From Klebsiella electrica (GTDB lineage: Bacteria > Pseudomonadota > Gammaproteobacteria > Enterobacterales > Enterobacteriaceae): a DNA stretch of 64,000 bases. The stretch covers positions 2,666,001 to 2,730,000 of the forward strand of contig NZ_CP041247.1 of assembly GCF_006711645.1 (NCBI RefSeq), in the 5' to 3' direction. Positions 8,993-17,274 of the stretch are shown one piece after another (position 1 is the first letter of the stretch; every line of letters begins with the position of its first letter). The translations under genes were made by a program, and so were the position numbers. The notes beneath the pieces are model-generated. The model was not told the DNA's origin and ran no database searches. It saw only the letters and a program-made list of their open reading frames with translations.

Positions 8993-10593
8993 ACGTCTTA
9001 CGCGTGGAAAATCTGCGCATCAGCTACCGATCGCAGCACCGCTGGCAGGAAGTGGTGCATAACGTCAGCTTCAGCCTGCAACGCGGCGAAATGCTGGCCT
9101 TTGTCGGGGAGTCCGGGTCCGGTAAAACCACCACCGCCCAGGCCATTATCGGTCTGCTGGCGAATAATGCCCGGCGCGACAGCGGACGAGTGGAAATTAA
9201 CGGCGAGGATATCAGCGGCTGGTCGGGGAAACGACTTGATAGTCTGCGCGGCACGCGCATCAGTCTGGTCCCGCAGGATCCGGGCAACTCCCTGAACCCG
9301 GTACAAACGATCGGCGCGCAGGTTGGCGAAATACTTCGTCTGCACCAGAAAGAGCCCGCCGCCGTGCGTAAGCAGCAGGTGCTGGCCCTGTTAAGCAAAG
9401 TTGGCCTCAGCCATCCCGAACAGCGCTTTTATCAGTATCCTCATCAGCTCTCCGGCGGCATGAAGCAGCGGGTGTTAATTGCCATCGCTATTGCTCTGAA
9501 ACCGGACTTAATCATTGCCGATGAACCGACCAGCGCCCTCGATGTTACCGTCCAGAAACGCATTCTCGACCTACTCGATACCCTGCGCCGGGAGTCCGGG
9601 ACGGCGGTGCTGCTCGTCACCCACGATCTGGCGCTGGCGGCGCAACGCGCCGACCGGCTGCTGGTTTTTCGCCACGGAGAAGTTCAGGAACAGGGCCTCA
9701 CCGCGGATATCGTCCGCGCGCCACAACACGCCTACACCCGCCAGCTGTTGAGCGATCTGCAGGGAATCCAGCCTACCATCGGGACAGCGCCGCGCCACCC
9801 TGTGGCGACGCCCGCTATCCGCGTCGCCAATATCAGTAAACGTTTTTCGCTGGGCGATGCCGGGCTACAGGCGCTGGACGCCGTCAGCTTTGAGGTCAAA
9901 CGCGGCACGACCCATGCGTTAGTTGGCGAGTCGGGTTCGGGCAAAACCACGCTGGCGCGGATTCTGCTCGGTTTTGAACAGGCCGATAGCGGCCACATCG
10001 CCATTGATGGTATTGATGCCGGTCATTTAAGCCGCGAGGCGCAGCGCCAGCTACGGCGTAAAATTCAGTTCGTTTATCAGAACCCGTTCGCCTCGCTCGA
10101 CCCGCGTCAGACCCTGTTTGAGATTATCGAAGAGCCGCTGAAAAATTTCGACCCGCTGAGCCCGACCATCCGCCGCTCCCGCGTCGAAGCAGTTGCCGCC
10201 CGGGTCGCGCTGGCACCGGAGCTGCTGACGCGAACCGCCCGCGAGCTCTCCGGCGGCCAGCGCCAGCGGGTCGCCATTGCGCGGGCGCTGGTGCTGGAGC
10301 CGACGATCCTGGTCCTCGACGAAGCCACTTCCGCGCTGGATGTCACCGTGCAGGCGCAGATTCTCGCCCTGCTTCAGCAGCTCCAGCAACAGCTGGGGCT
10401 GACCTATCTGTTTATCACCCACGACCTGGCGACGGTGCGACGCATCGCGCAGAGCGTTACGGTACTGCGCGCCGGTCAGGTCGTGGAATACGGCGAGGTC
10501 AACCGCCTGTTTAGCCAGCCGCTGCACCCCTATACCCGCGAGCTCATCGCCGCCATTCCCCACGTATCCACCCTGAGCAAGGAGATCGCATGA
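8989..10593 (+). CDS. Fused double ABC ATPase (DppD-DppF type)
   Basis: 534 residues holding two complete peptide-type ATPase domains in one chain, where most dipeptide systems have two separate proteins. Domain 1 Walker A GESGSGKTT (40-48), signature LSGGMKQR, Walker B LIIADEPTSALD. Domain 2 Walker A GESGSGKTT near 313, signature LSGGQRQR, Walker B ILVLDEATSALD. The conserved C-terminal HPYTREL motif of oligopeptide ATPases is present after each domain (HAYTRQL in the first). It energises the two permeases. Start and stop overlap neighbours by four bases each. Confidence 0.93.
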   Translation: MNVLRVENLRISYRSQHRWQEVVHNVSFSLQRGEMLAFVGESGSGKTTTAQAIIGLLANNARRDSGRVEINGEDISGWSGKRLDSLRGTRISLVPQDPGNSLNPVQTIGAQVGEILRLHQKEPAAVRKQQVLALLSKVGLSHPEQRFYQYPHQLSGGMKQRVLIAIAIALKPDLIIADEPTSALDVTVQKRILDLLDTLRRESGTAVLLVTHDLALAAQRADRLLVFRHGEVQEQGLTADIVRAPQHAYTRQLLSDLQGIQPTIGTAPRHPVATPAIRVANISKRFSLGDAGLQALDAVSFEVKRGTTHALVGESGSGKTTLARILLGFEQADSGHIAIDGIDAGHLSREAQRQLRRKIQFVYQNPFASLDPRQTLFEIIEEPLKNFDPLSPTIRRSRVEAVAARVALAPELLTRTARELSGGQRQRVAIARALVLEPTILVLDEATSALDVTVQAQILALLQQLQQQLGLTYLFITHDLATVRRIAQSVTVLRAGQVVEYGEVNRLFSQPLHPYTRELIAAIPHVSTLSKEIA

Positions 10594-11579
10594 CGCGTAA
10601 ACGCCTGGGTTTTTTCACCCGCCTGCTGGACTCTGCCCCTGCGCAACAGCGCTACCGGCTGGCAACCGAACAGATTCGCCACGCCGAACGTCTCGGCTTT
10701 GACAGCGCGTGGATTGCCCAGCATCACTTCCACGAGCATGAAGGCGGCCTGCCTTCGCCGCTGGTCTTTCTCGCCCACGTGGCGGCACAGACCGCACATA
10801 TTCGCCTCGGTACCGCCATTATTACGCTGCCGATGGAGAACGCGCTGCGGGTCGCCGAAGACGCGGCGGTGCTGGATCTCCTGGCCAACGGACGTCTTGA
10901 GGTCGGCTTTGGCTCCGGCGGTACGCCAACCTCATTTCTGCCGTTTGGCTTAACCAGCGAGCAGCGGGGAGCCGTGTTCGCCGAAAATCTGCATCTGATC
11001 CACAGCGCCTGGCGCGGTGATTCACTGGGCCATCCGGAAAATCATCTCTATCCACCGGCGCCGCAGTTGGCTGAACGGATCTGGATAGCGACCTTTTCAA
11101 TTGACGGCGCCGTTCGCGCCGGTCAGGCCGGTCACGGCCTGATGCTCTCCCGTACACAGCCGCGCCCGCTCGGGCAGCCGGATTTAGCGCTTGATGCTAT
11201 CCAGAATCCCCTGATCGATGCCTACCTCGCGGCGTTGCCCGCTGGCAGAGCGCCAAGGATCCTCGCCTCGCGCACCGCCTTTATTGCCGACAGCCAGCAG
11301 TACGCCCTACAGGTCGCGGAACCGGGATTACGCCAACAGGCGGCGGCACATCGCGCTGCCGGACATGAGATAATCGGTGACACTGTCACGGATTATTTGT
11401 CGCAGCTGGATGCCCATGTCGGCGATGTTGAACATGTGCAGGCATCTCTGGCGCGGGACAGCGTGCTGGCCCGCGTCACCGATATTTCGTTCCAGGTGCA
11501 CTCCGTTGAGCCCTCGCACCGTGACACGCTGCGTTCCCTTGAGCTGATCGCTCAGCATATCACCCCGCAACTAAGGTAG
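10590..11579 (+). CDS. Putative FMN-dependent luciferase-like monooxygenase
   Basis: A 329-residue LLM-superfamily protein (bacterial luciferase TIM barrel). Seen: RLGFFTRLL start, AERLGFDSAWIAQHHFHEHEGG with the HH pair typical of the flavin pocket, LGTAIITLPMENALRVAEDAA, and the GRLEVGFGSGG loop that binds FMN phosphate. I recall this as the KPN_01858-type family encoded with KPN_01854-type transporters. It probably uses reduced FMN and oxygen on the compound imported by the preceding transporter, with which it is translationally coupled (ATGA overlap). No flavin reductase is in the operon; one lies at 34271. Substrate unknown. Confidence 0.88.
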   Translation: MTRKRLGFFTRLLDSAPAQQRYRLATEQIRHAERLGFDSAWIAQHHFHEHEGGLPSPLVFLAHVAAQTAHIRLGTAIITLPMENALRVAEDAAVLDLLANGRLEVGFGSGGTPTSFLPFGLTSEQRGAVFAENLHLIHSAWRGDSLGHPENHLYPPAPQLAERIWIATFSIDGAVRAGQAGHGLMLSRTQPRPLGQPDLALDAIQNPLIDAYLAALPAGRAPRILASRTAFIADSQQYALQVAEPGLRQQAAAHRAAGHEIIGDTVTDYLSQLDAHVGDVEHVQASLARDSVLARVTDISFQVHSVEPSHRDTLRSLELIAQHITPQLR

Positions 11580-11587
11580 GAGTCACC

Positions 11588-12682
11588 ATGACACTGAGTC
11601 AGGATATTTTGGCAGAGCTGGCAGAGATTTCCCCGGGTTCCCCATTAGCCGAGGCCCGGGCCGTGCGCGACGCGGCGACCCGCCACGCGCAGGGCAGCTA
11701 CGAGGTGCTGTTCAGCCAGCAGGATGAGGATTTTCCACCCGATGAGCGTTTTGCCGTCGCCGCCAGAGTGGCGAAGCTGCATCAGGCCGATGCGCTGGCC
11801 GCCCACTATGCCGGTTTTGGCCTTGCCGACCCGACCTCCGCGCGGCTGACCGCGGCGCTGGCGTTTGCCCGCCTGCTAACCTTCAGCCCGCTGGAGGCCA
11901 CGCCTTCGGCACTGCAGGCGCTCACCCGCGCCGGCTGGACCCCGCGTGGGATAGTCACCCTCGCCCAGCTAATCGCCTTCGTCAGCTTCCAGAGCCGGTT
12001 ACTCAACGGCCTGCGCTTATTGAACGGTAAACCCTTCGCCAGCGCCGATACGCCGGTGGCGGCCGGTTTCTGGCATACCACCCGGCAAACCGTCAGCGGC
12101 AAGCGGGCCCCAGGACATTTCACCCGCGATGAACTCAACTGGGAGCCCTGGCTTGAGGCCAAACCGCTGGAAGCCTTCAGCGATGATGAACAGGCGATTC
12201 TGGCGAAATTTGGCCATACGGATTCCCCCTATTTTCGCCTGCTGGCGCGCAATCAGCCGGTGCTGGAGCAGCGCACGCTAACCGACAAAGGCATCTTCTA
12301 TACGCCCGGCGGTCTGCCGCGCGCGGAACGGGAACTGGCCGCCACCGTCGCCAGTAAGGTTAACGGCTGTATTTACTGCGCATCGGTGCATGCCCGCAAG
12401 GCGGCGCAGTTGGCAAAAGATGAGAGCGCGATATAAACGCTGCTGGCGGTGACGCCGGGGGAAACATTGAGCGACGGCCAGTCGCCGCGCTGGCGGGCGG
12501 AAATAGATTTCGCCGCCGCCCTTTCCGTCACGCCGCCGGCCCTGACCGCCGCGCATCTCCATGGCCTGCAAGAGCAGGGTCTGGATACCCTGGCTCAGCT
12601 TGATTTACTGCAATCGGCGGCCTTTTTCGCATGGGCCAACCGGCTGATGTTAACCCTCGGCGAGCCGTGGGAAATCGATTAA
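11588..12682 (+). pseudogene. CMD/AhpD-like fusion protein with an in-frame stop
   Basis: The reading frame runs from ATG 11588 through 282 codons, meets TAA at 12434-12436 (ATA TAA ACG), then stays open in the same frame to 12682 with coherent protein (TLLAVTPGETLSDGQSPRW onward, ending GEPWEID). Without the stop it would be 364 residues. The N-terminal part resembles the CMD family found beside luciferase-like monooxygenases (Avi_7170 type). The AhpD-like redox motif CIYCASVH (C261, C264, H268) lies before the stop, but the helices after it are lost. GTAGGAG precedes the start, 8 bases after the monooxygenase gene. It is either a true nonsense mutation or a sequencing error. The truncated 282-residue product could still be made. 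Confidence 0.8.
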
Positions 12683-13848
12683 TCCATCGTGCCCGCGATC
12701 GGGCGGTTCCGCTGGCCGCGGGCGTAAAGCAACAGCGATGTCATCGCGAGGAAGGAGAGGAACGCCGCCGGGAGCGCGATCGTATTCCAGCCAAAGCCGG
12801 AGGTAATCATCATCCCGCCGCAAAATGCGCCGAGCGCGCTGCCGAGGTTGAAGGCTATCTGCCCGCCAGCCGCCCCCAGCATCTCTCCGCCCCGCGCATT
12901 TTGCAGCAATAAGATTTGCAGCGGCGCCGCCAGCGCAAAGAGTCCGGCACAGCACAAAAATGCCAGCAGCAGCGACGCCGTTTTATGGTCACCAAAGAGA
13001 AAGATCAGCAGCATCACCGCCACAATAGCGCCGTCGGTGGTGGCCGCGATGCGCAGCGGGCTGTAGCGAGCGGAGATTTTCCCGCTCAGCAGATTACCGA
13101 TAACCATCCCCAGCCCCACCAGCATCATGATGGCGATCATCGCGCTTTCGGAAAACCCGGAGACATGGAGCATAAACGGTTTGATATAGCTGAACCACGT
13201 AAATATCCCGGCATTGCCAAACAGGGTCGCAGCGAAAATAAGCCACGGCGCAGGCGACGATAAGAAATGAAACTGTTCCCGCAGTCTTGTCGTGGCTCGA
13301 TCATAGACCGTCGGAACCCACCACAGAATCGCCATCAGCACCGCAACGTTGAAAAGCGCGATGCCCAGAAAGGTATAGCGCCAGCTGAACTGATGCCCCA
13401 GCCAGGTTCCGGCGGGAACACCGATCAGGTTAGCCACCGTCATACCGGCAATCATCCCGGCCACTGCGGCGGTCACTTTGCCCGGCGGCGCCACCTTCGA
13501 CAGAATAATCGCCCCGACGCCAAAAAAGGCACCATGCGGGAAGCCGGACAGCAGGCGGCCTGCTGCCAACATGGGGTAGCTGGAGGAAAAGGTAAACAGG
13601 GTATTCCCGAGAATACACAGCGCGGCCAGGAACAGCATCACCGACTTTAATGAAAAGCGGCTGGAAAACAGCGCCATCACCGGCGCGCCAATCACCACGC
13701 CAAAGGCATACCAGGCTATCATATTGCCGGCGACAGGAATCGAGATCCCGACATCGCGAGCGATCTCCGGCAACACGCCCATAATGCCAAATTCCGCCAT
13801 GCCCAGGCCGAACGTGCCCAGCGCGAGCGAAAAAATCGTCTTTTTCAT
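12679..13848 (-). CDS. araJ: MFS transporter AraJ
   Basis: A 389-residue, 12-helix major facilitator protein of the DHA1 group, closely matching AraJ (394 residues in E. coli) from MKKTIFSLALGTFGLGMAEF onward. Conserved features include GVVIGAPVMALFSSRFSLK with the loop 2-3 motif A region and GRLLSGFPHGAFFGVG. AraJ is an arabinose-induced efflux protein in E. coli whose substrate is unsettled. Here it is not near ara genes, and its stop overlaps the end of the broken CMD gene by four bases (convergent). Divergent from ppk2. Confidence 0.88.
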   Translation of the reverse strand: MKKTIFSLALGTFGLGMAEFGIMGVLPEIARDVGISIPVAGNMIAWYAFGVVIGAPVMALFSSRFSLKSVMLFLAALCILGNTLFTFSSSYPMLAAGRLLSGFPHGAFFGVGAIILSKVAPPGKVTAAVAGMIAGMTVANLIGVPAGTWLGHQFSWRYTFLGIALFNVAVLMAILWWVPTVYDRATTRLREQFHFLSSPAPWLIFAATLFGNAGIFTWFSYIKPFMLHVSGFSESAMIAIMMLVGLGMVIGNLLSGKISARYSPLRIAATTDGAIVAVMLLIFLFGDHKTASLLLAFLCCAGLFALAAPLQILLLQNARGGEMLGAAGGQIAFNLGSALGAFCGGMMITSGFGWNTIALPAAFLSFLAMTSLLLYARGQRNRPIAGTMD

Positions 13849-14268
13849 TCAGTTAATCACGTATTTTGCCTTTTCGGTCGGCATTATTGACCATTCGGGA
13901 TCGGCAAACCAGACAAAAACGTGCGCTGACCCGTTTGTCCATAAAATAACGCGATCCATTCATGCGAGTCATGGTCTGGCAGAGAAGAAGGCAGGAAGCC
14001 TCGATGCGGCGCCCGCCACACCGGCAATGCTCATGAGCAAGGCCTGGCGGTCTGGTGACCCGCAGTCGGCAAACGGGATGCGCTCGCCCGCGCAAGCAAC
14101 GAAAAACCGCGCCAAATCTGCATAAGTCAGCGTCCTCCTGGCTTGTGACACCGCGCAGCGTTATCTGTTTATCGACGAAAATTGCATAATGTCCGCCAGT
14201 CTCGCCCGGGGTGATTACACTTTACGTTACACAAGCCCTATTTCCCCTCTCATAACGGAGCGATAGCC
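13849..14268. other. Divergent intergenic region araJ / ppk2, no clear gene
   Basis: 420 bases holding the two divergent promoters. Two minus-strand frames of 60 and 80 codons exist (13969-14151 and 13853-14095), but neither has a recognisable family, and the first needs a GTG start. A strong AGGAGG on the minus strand near 14128-14133 is the only feature that might mark a small gene. I do not call one. Confidence 0.5.
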
Positions 14269-15087
14269 ATGGGAAACAACAAGAAGGCCAGGGGTGTAGC
14301 GGGTTCGAGTAAATTGAAGCCGCTTGGCGAGAAAGAGTATGAAAAAGCGCTGCGTAAACTTCACGTTGAGCTGGTTAAATTACAGCTGTGGGTGGTCAGC
14401 CAGGGACTGAAGGTCTGTATTGTGTTTGAAGGCCGCGATGGCGCCGGTAAAGGTGGCACCATTAAAGCGATCACCGAGCGGGTCAGCCCGCGCGTATTCC
14501 GGGTGGTTGCTCTGCCGGCCCCGACCGACAAAGAGAAGACCCAGCTCTATTTTCAACGCTATATCCCGCATCTGCCGGCCGCCGGCGAAATCGTCATTTT
14601 CGACCGCAGCTGGTATAACCGGGCCGGCGTTGAACGGGTGATGGGATTTTGCACCGCCGACGAAGTGGAAAAATTCCTCGAGGGGGCGCCGCTGGTAGAG
14701 CGCTCGATGGTAGAGTCCGGCATTATCCTGCTCAAATACTGGCTGGAGGTGACGCCAGAGGAACAGGAACGTCGGCTCCGCGACCGCATCGATGACGGGC
14801 GCAAAATCTGGAAATTGTCGCCGATGGATATCAAGTCGTTTAACCGCTGGGATGAGTTCACGCAGGCCAGGGATGCGATGTTTGCCGCCACCGATACCGC
14901 CTGGGCGCCGTGGTTTGTCGCCCGTTCGGAAGAGAAGAAGCGCGTGCGCCTGAATATCATTACCCATCTGCTGTCGCAGATCCCCTATAAGAGCGTGCAT
15001 ACCGAACCGGTAAAATTACCCAAACGTAAAATCGGTAAAGTGAAAACCGCCAATTATCCTTTCCGCTTTATTGCCGAGCGCTTCTGA
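14269..15087 (+). CDS. ppk2: Polyphosphate kinase 2
   Basis: A 272-residue cytoplasmic PPK2-family enzyme that transfers phosphate between polyphosphate and nucleotides (class I members favour ADP or GDP). Walker A FEGRDGAGKGGTI (53-65), Walker B VIFDRSWYNR (109-118), the lid module RRLRDRIDD and the WKLSPMD motif are intact. Single-domain length is normal. GGAGCGATAGCC precedes the ATG. It is monocistronic. Most Enterobacterales rely on Ppk1 only, so PPK2 here adds a nucleotide-regenerating route. Class cannot be fixed by eye. Confidence 0.92.
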   Translation: MGNNKKARGVAGSSKLKPLGEKEYEKALRKLHVELVKLQLWVVSQGLKVCIVFEGRDGAGKGGTIKAITERVSPRVFRVVALPAPTDKEKTQLYFQRYIPHLPAAGEIVIFDRSWYNRAGVERVMGFCTADEVEKFLEGAPLVERSMVESGIILLKYWLEVTPEEQERRLRDRIDDGRKIWKLSPMDIKSFNRWDEFTQARDAMFAATDTAWAPWFVARSEEKKRVRLNIITHLLSQIPYKSVHTEPVKLPKRKIGKVKTANYPFRFIAERF

Positions 15088-15247
15088 GCGCTGACTCGCC
15101 TTGCCCGCTTCATGCTTTTCTGCCGGAGCGGGAAAGGTTATCCCCCCCTTTTCTGGTGAGCTCAAATCGATAAATCCGCCGTTTACCTCAACTTAACTTC
15201 AGGTATTACGCTTAACGCATACCGTCAGATAACGATAAGGACATGAT

Positions 15248-15679
15248 ATGCATGAGATTGACAGCGGTTTTACCCATGTGGCCTTTATGGTGCGGGATCT
15301 CAACAGGAGCATCGATTTTTATACCCGCTACACCGCCATGCAGGTGATCCATCAGCGCTCGCCGGATCTTCCCTCCGCTCGCCACGTGGCGTGGTTAAGC
15401 GATCGTACCCGCTTATTCGCCCTGGTACTGGTGCAGGCGGATGAACCGACCGATACCCCGCTGGGGCCGTTTGGCCATTTAGGCGTCGCCTGCGCGACCA
15501 AAGAGGAGATCGACGCGAAAACCGCGATGGCACGGCGGGAAGGCGTGCTGCGAAAGGAGCCGGAGCAGCTCGGGGAGCCGGTGGGCTATTACGTCTTTTT
15601 CAGCGACCCGGATGGCAATACGCTGGAACTCTCTTACGGCCAGCGCGTCGGACTGGAAGTCCTGCGTAGCGAGAGCTGA
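15248..15679 (+). CDS. VOC superfamily (glyoxalase/dioxygenase fold) protein
   Basis: 143 residues making one glyoxalase/bleomycin-resistance/dioxygenase fold: FTHVAFMVRDLNRSIDFYTR start, middle FGHLGVACATKEEIDAK, end YYVFFSDPDGNTLELSYGQ. Candidate metal ligands are H10, the GHLGVA histidine and the LELSYG glutamate, the usual H-H-E positions. The reaction is not identifiable; relatives include glyoxalase I, fosfomycin enzymes and extradiol dioxygenases. ATAAGGACATGAT gives a good ribosome binding site. It converges on fdnI with a perfect hairpin between. Confidence 0.82.
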   Translation: MHEIDSGFTHVAFMVRDLNRSIDFYTRYTAMQVIHQRSPDLPSARHVAWLSDRTRLFALVLVQADEPTDTPLGPFGHLGVACATKEEIDAKTAMARREGVLRKEPEQLGEPVGYYVFFSDPDGNTLELSYGQRVGLEVLRSES

Positions 15680-15684
15680 AAGCA

Positions 15685-15709
15685 CATGGCGCGACCCGGT
15701 CGCGCCATG
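15685..15709. terminator. Hairpin between VOC gene and fdnI
   Basis: CATGGCGCGAC and GTCGCGCCATG are a perfect 11-bp inverted repeat with a 3-base loop, placed between convergent stops at 15679 and 15718. No T-run on either strand, so it may protect 3' ends or act weakly in both directions. Confidence 0.6.
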
Positions 15710-15717
15710 AAGAACCA

Positions 15718-16386
15718 TCAGGAACGGCGCGCGGCGATGCCTTCCTCACTCTCTTTTTTCGCCTCCAGACGCTCAACGTCGCGATACCAGCGCGGGTGAT
15801 GCTTCTGCGCCCAGCGGCGGCTCACTTTCCCTTCGACCATCCCCTTAATCGACCCTTTCACCCAGAATGCCATATACATATGGATAAGGATGGCGTGAAT
15901 CAAAATAATCGCCGAGGTGGCGTGAAGCAGCAGGCTGTAGCGAATGACTTCGATCGGGAAGAAAGGGGCAAACCAGGGACGCCAGATGATCACTCCGGTC
16001 ACCAGCAGCACAAAAATCATGCTCATGATGGTCCAGAACATCATCTTCTGCCCGGCGTTATATTTGCCGACGCGGGCCACTTTATGTTCATTGCCCTTCA
16101 GCACTTCAACAATGCCCTTCAGCCACGGGATGTCCTGCTTGTCCGGAATGTTATGCTGGACAAAGCGCACAAACATCAACATCAGCGCCATGAAGATAGC
16201 CACGCCGAAGAACGGATGCAAAATGCGCCCCATCTGCGGCGTACCGAAGGTTTCCGTCAGCCACTGCAGCGTCGGGAAAAAGAACGAGATCCCGGAGAGC
16301 GCCACCAGAAAGAAACAGATAACCACCGTCCAGTGACAGGCGCGATCGATAAACCTGGTGCGCACAATCATTTTCGATTTATGCAT
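15718..16386 (-). CDS. fdnI: Formate dehydrogenase-N cytochrome b556 (gamma) subunit
   Basis: Four-helix inner-membrane cytochrome b that takes electrons from FdnH and reduces menaquinone at the end of the nitrate-inducible formate dehydrogenase. 222 residues, colinear with E. coli FdnI (217). [28 protein letters not shown] and [16 protein letters not shown] carry the heme-ligand histidines. I chose ATG 16386 ([10 protein letters not shown]), which aligns with the E. coli start; an ATG directly upstream at 16389 is possible, and GAGGAGGAG precedes both. It overlaps the end of fdnH by eight bases. Confidence 0.95.
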   Translation of the reverse strand: MHKSKMIVRTRFIDRACHWTVVICFFLVALSGISFFFPTLQWLTETFGTPQMGRILHPFFGVAIFMALMLMFVRFVQHNIPDKQDIPWLKGIVEVLKGNEHKVARVGKYNAGQKMMFWTIMSMIFVLLVTGVIIWRPWFAPFFPIEVIRYSLLLHATSAIILIHAILIHMYMAFWVKGSIKGMVEGKVSRRWAQKHHPRWYRDVERLEAKKESEEGIAARRS

Positions 16387-17263
16387 CATGCTCCTCCTCG
16401 TCGTCATCCACTTCTTTATTCGGCCCGATGCCGATGTAGTGGTAAATCAGGCCAGCAAAGGTGGCGATAAAGCCGACCGCCGACAGCGGTTTAAGCGCCC
16501 CCTTCCACAGATTAATACTGGTATCTATCTGCGGCTGCTTCGGCAAATTGTGGTACAGCTCAGGCTGGTCGGCATGGTGCAGGACGTACATCACGTGGGT
16601 ACCGCCCACCCCCGGCGGGTTGTAGACCCCGGCGTGTGGATAGCCGCGCTTCTTCAGCTTTTCCACGCGCTCGTGCGCCACCTCCAGCATCTCTTTCTTA
16701 GTACCAAAATGAATCGCTCCGGTTGGGCAGGTCTTCACGCAGGCCGGCTCCTGGCCGACGCTGACGCGATCCACGCAGAGAGTACATTTATAGACCCGGT
16801 TATCCTCTTTATTGAGCCGCGGGACATTAAATGGACAGCCGGCAATGCAGTAGCCGCAGCCGATGCAGTTCTCCTGCTGAAAATCGACGATGCCGTTGGC
16901 GTACTGAATAATCGCTCCGGCGGAAGGACAGGCTTTCAGACAGCCGGGCTCCTCGCAGTGCATGCAGCCGTCTTTGCGGATCAGCCACTCCAGCTTGCCG
17001 TTCTGCTCGGTTTCGCTAAAGCGCATCACCGTCCACGATTTTGCGCTCAGGTCCGCCGGGTTATCGTACACCCCGACGCAGTGCCCCACCTCGTCGCGGA
17101 TATCGTTCCACTCGGAACAGGCCACCTGGCAGGCTTTGCAGCCCACGCAGGTGGAGACATCAATCAGCTTGGCCACTTCCGCCTTGTAGTCCCGCGCACG
17201 CGGCGCGGGGGTCATCGGGTTGGTTGCGGAGCGCTGAATAATGTCCTGTGTTTCCATCGCCAT
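16379..17263 (-). CDS. fdnH: Formate dehydrogenase-N iron-sulfur (beta) subunit
   Basis: 294 residues, same length as E. coli FdnH. It carries electrons through four [4Fe-4S] clusters from FdnG to FdnI on the periplasmic side. The cysteine groups are visible: [35 protein letters not shown] and [20 protein letters not shown], followed by a single C-terminal transmembrane helix ([14 protein letters not shown]) and an acidic tail. It starts 11 bases after fdnG and overlaps fdnI. Confidence 0.97.
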   Translation of the reverse strand: MAMETQDIIQRSATNPMTPAPRARDYKAEVAKLIDVSTCVGCKACQVACSEWNDIRDEVGHCVGVYDNPADLSAKSWTVMRFSETEQNGKLEWLIRKDGCMHCEEPGCLKACPSAGAIIQYANGIVDFQQENCIGCGYCIAGCPFNVPRLNKEDNRVYKCTLCVDRVSVGQEPACVKTCPTGAIHFGTKKEMLEVAHERVEKLKKRGYPHAGVYNPPGVGGTHVMYVLHHADQPELYHNLPKQPQIDTSINLWKGALKPLSAVGFIATFAGLIYHYIGIGPNKEVDDDEEEHDA

Positions 17264-17274
17264 TGAATCGCTCC

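Noticed and set aside
13853..14151. Two short minus-strand ORFs between araJ and ppk2
   Set aside because: No recognisable family, one needs GTG, and they overlap each other in different frames.
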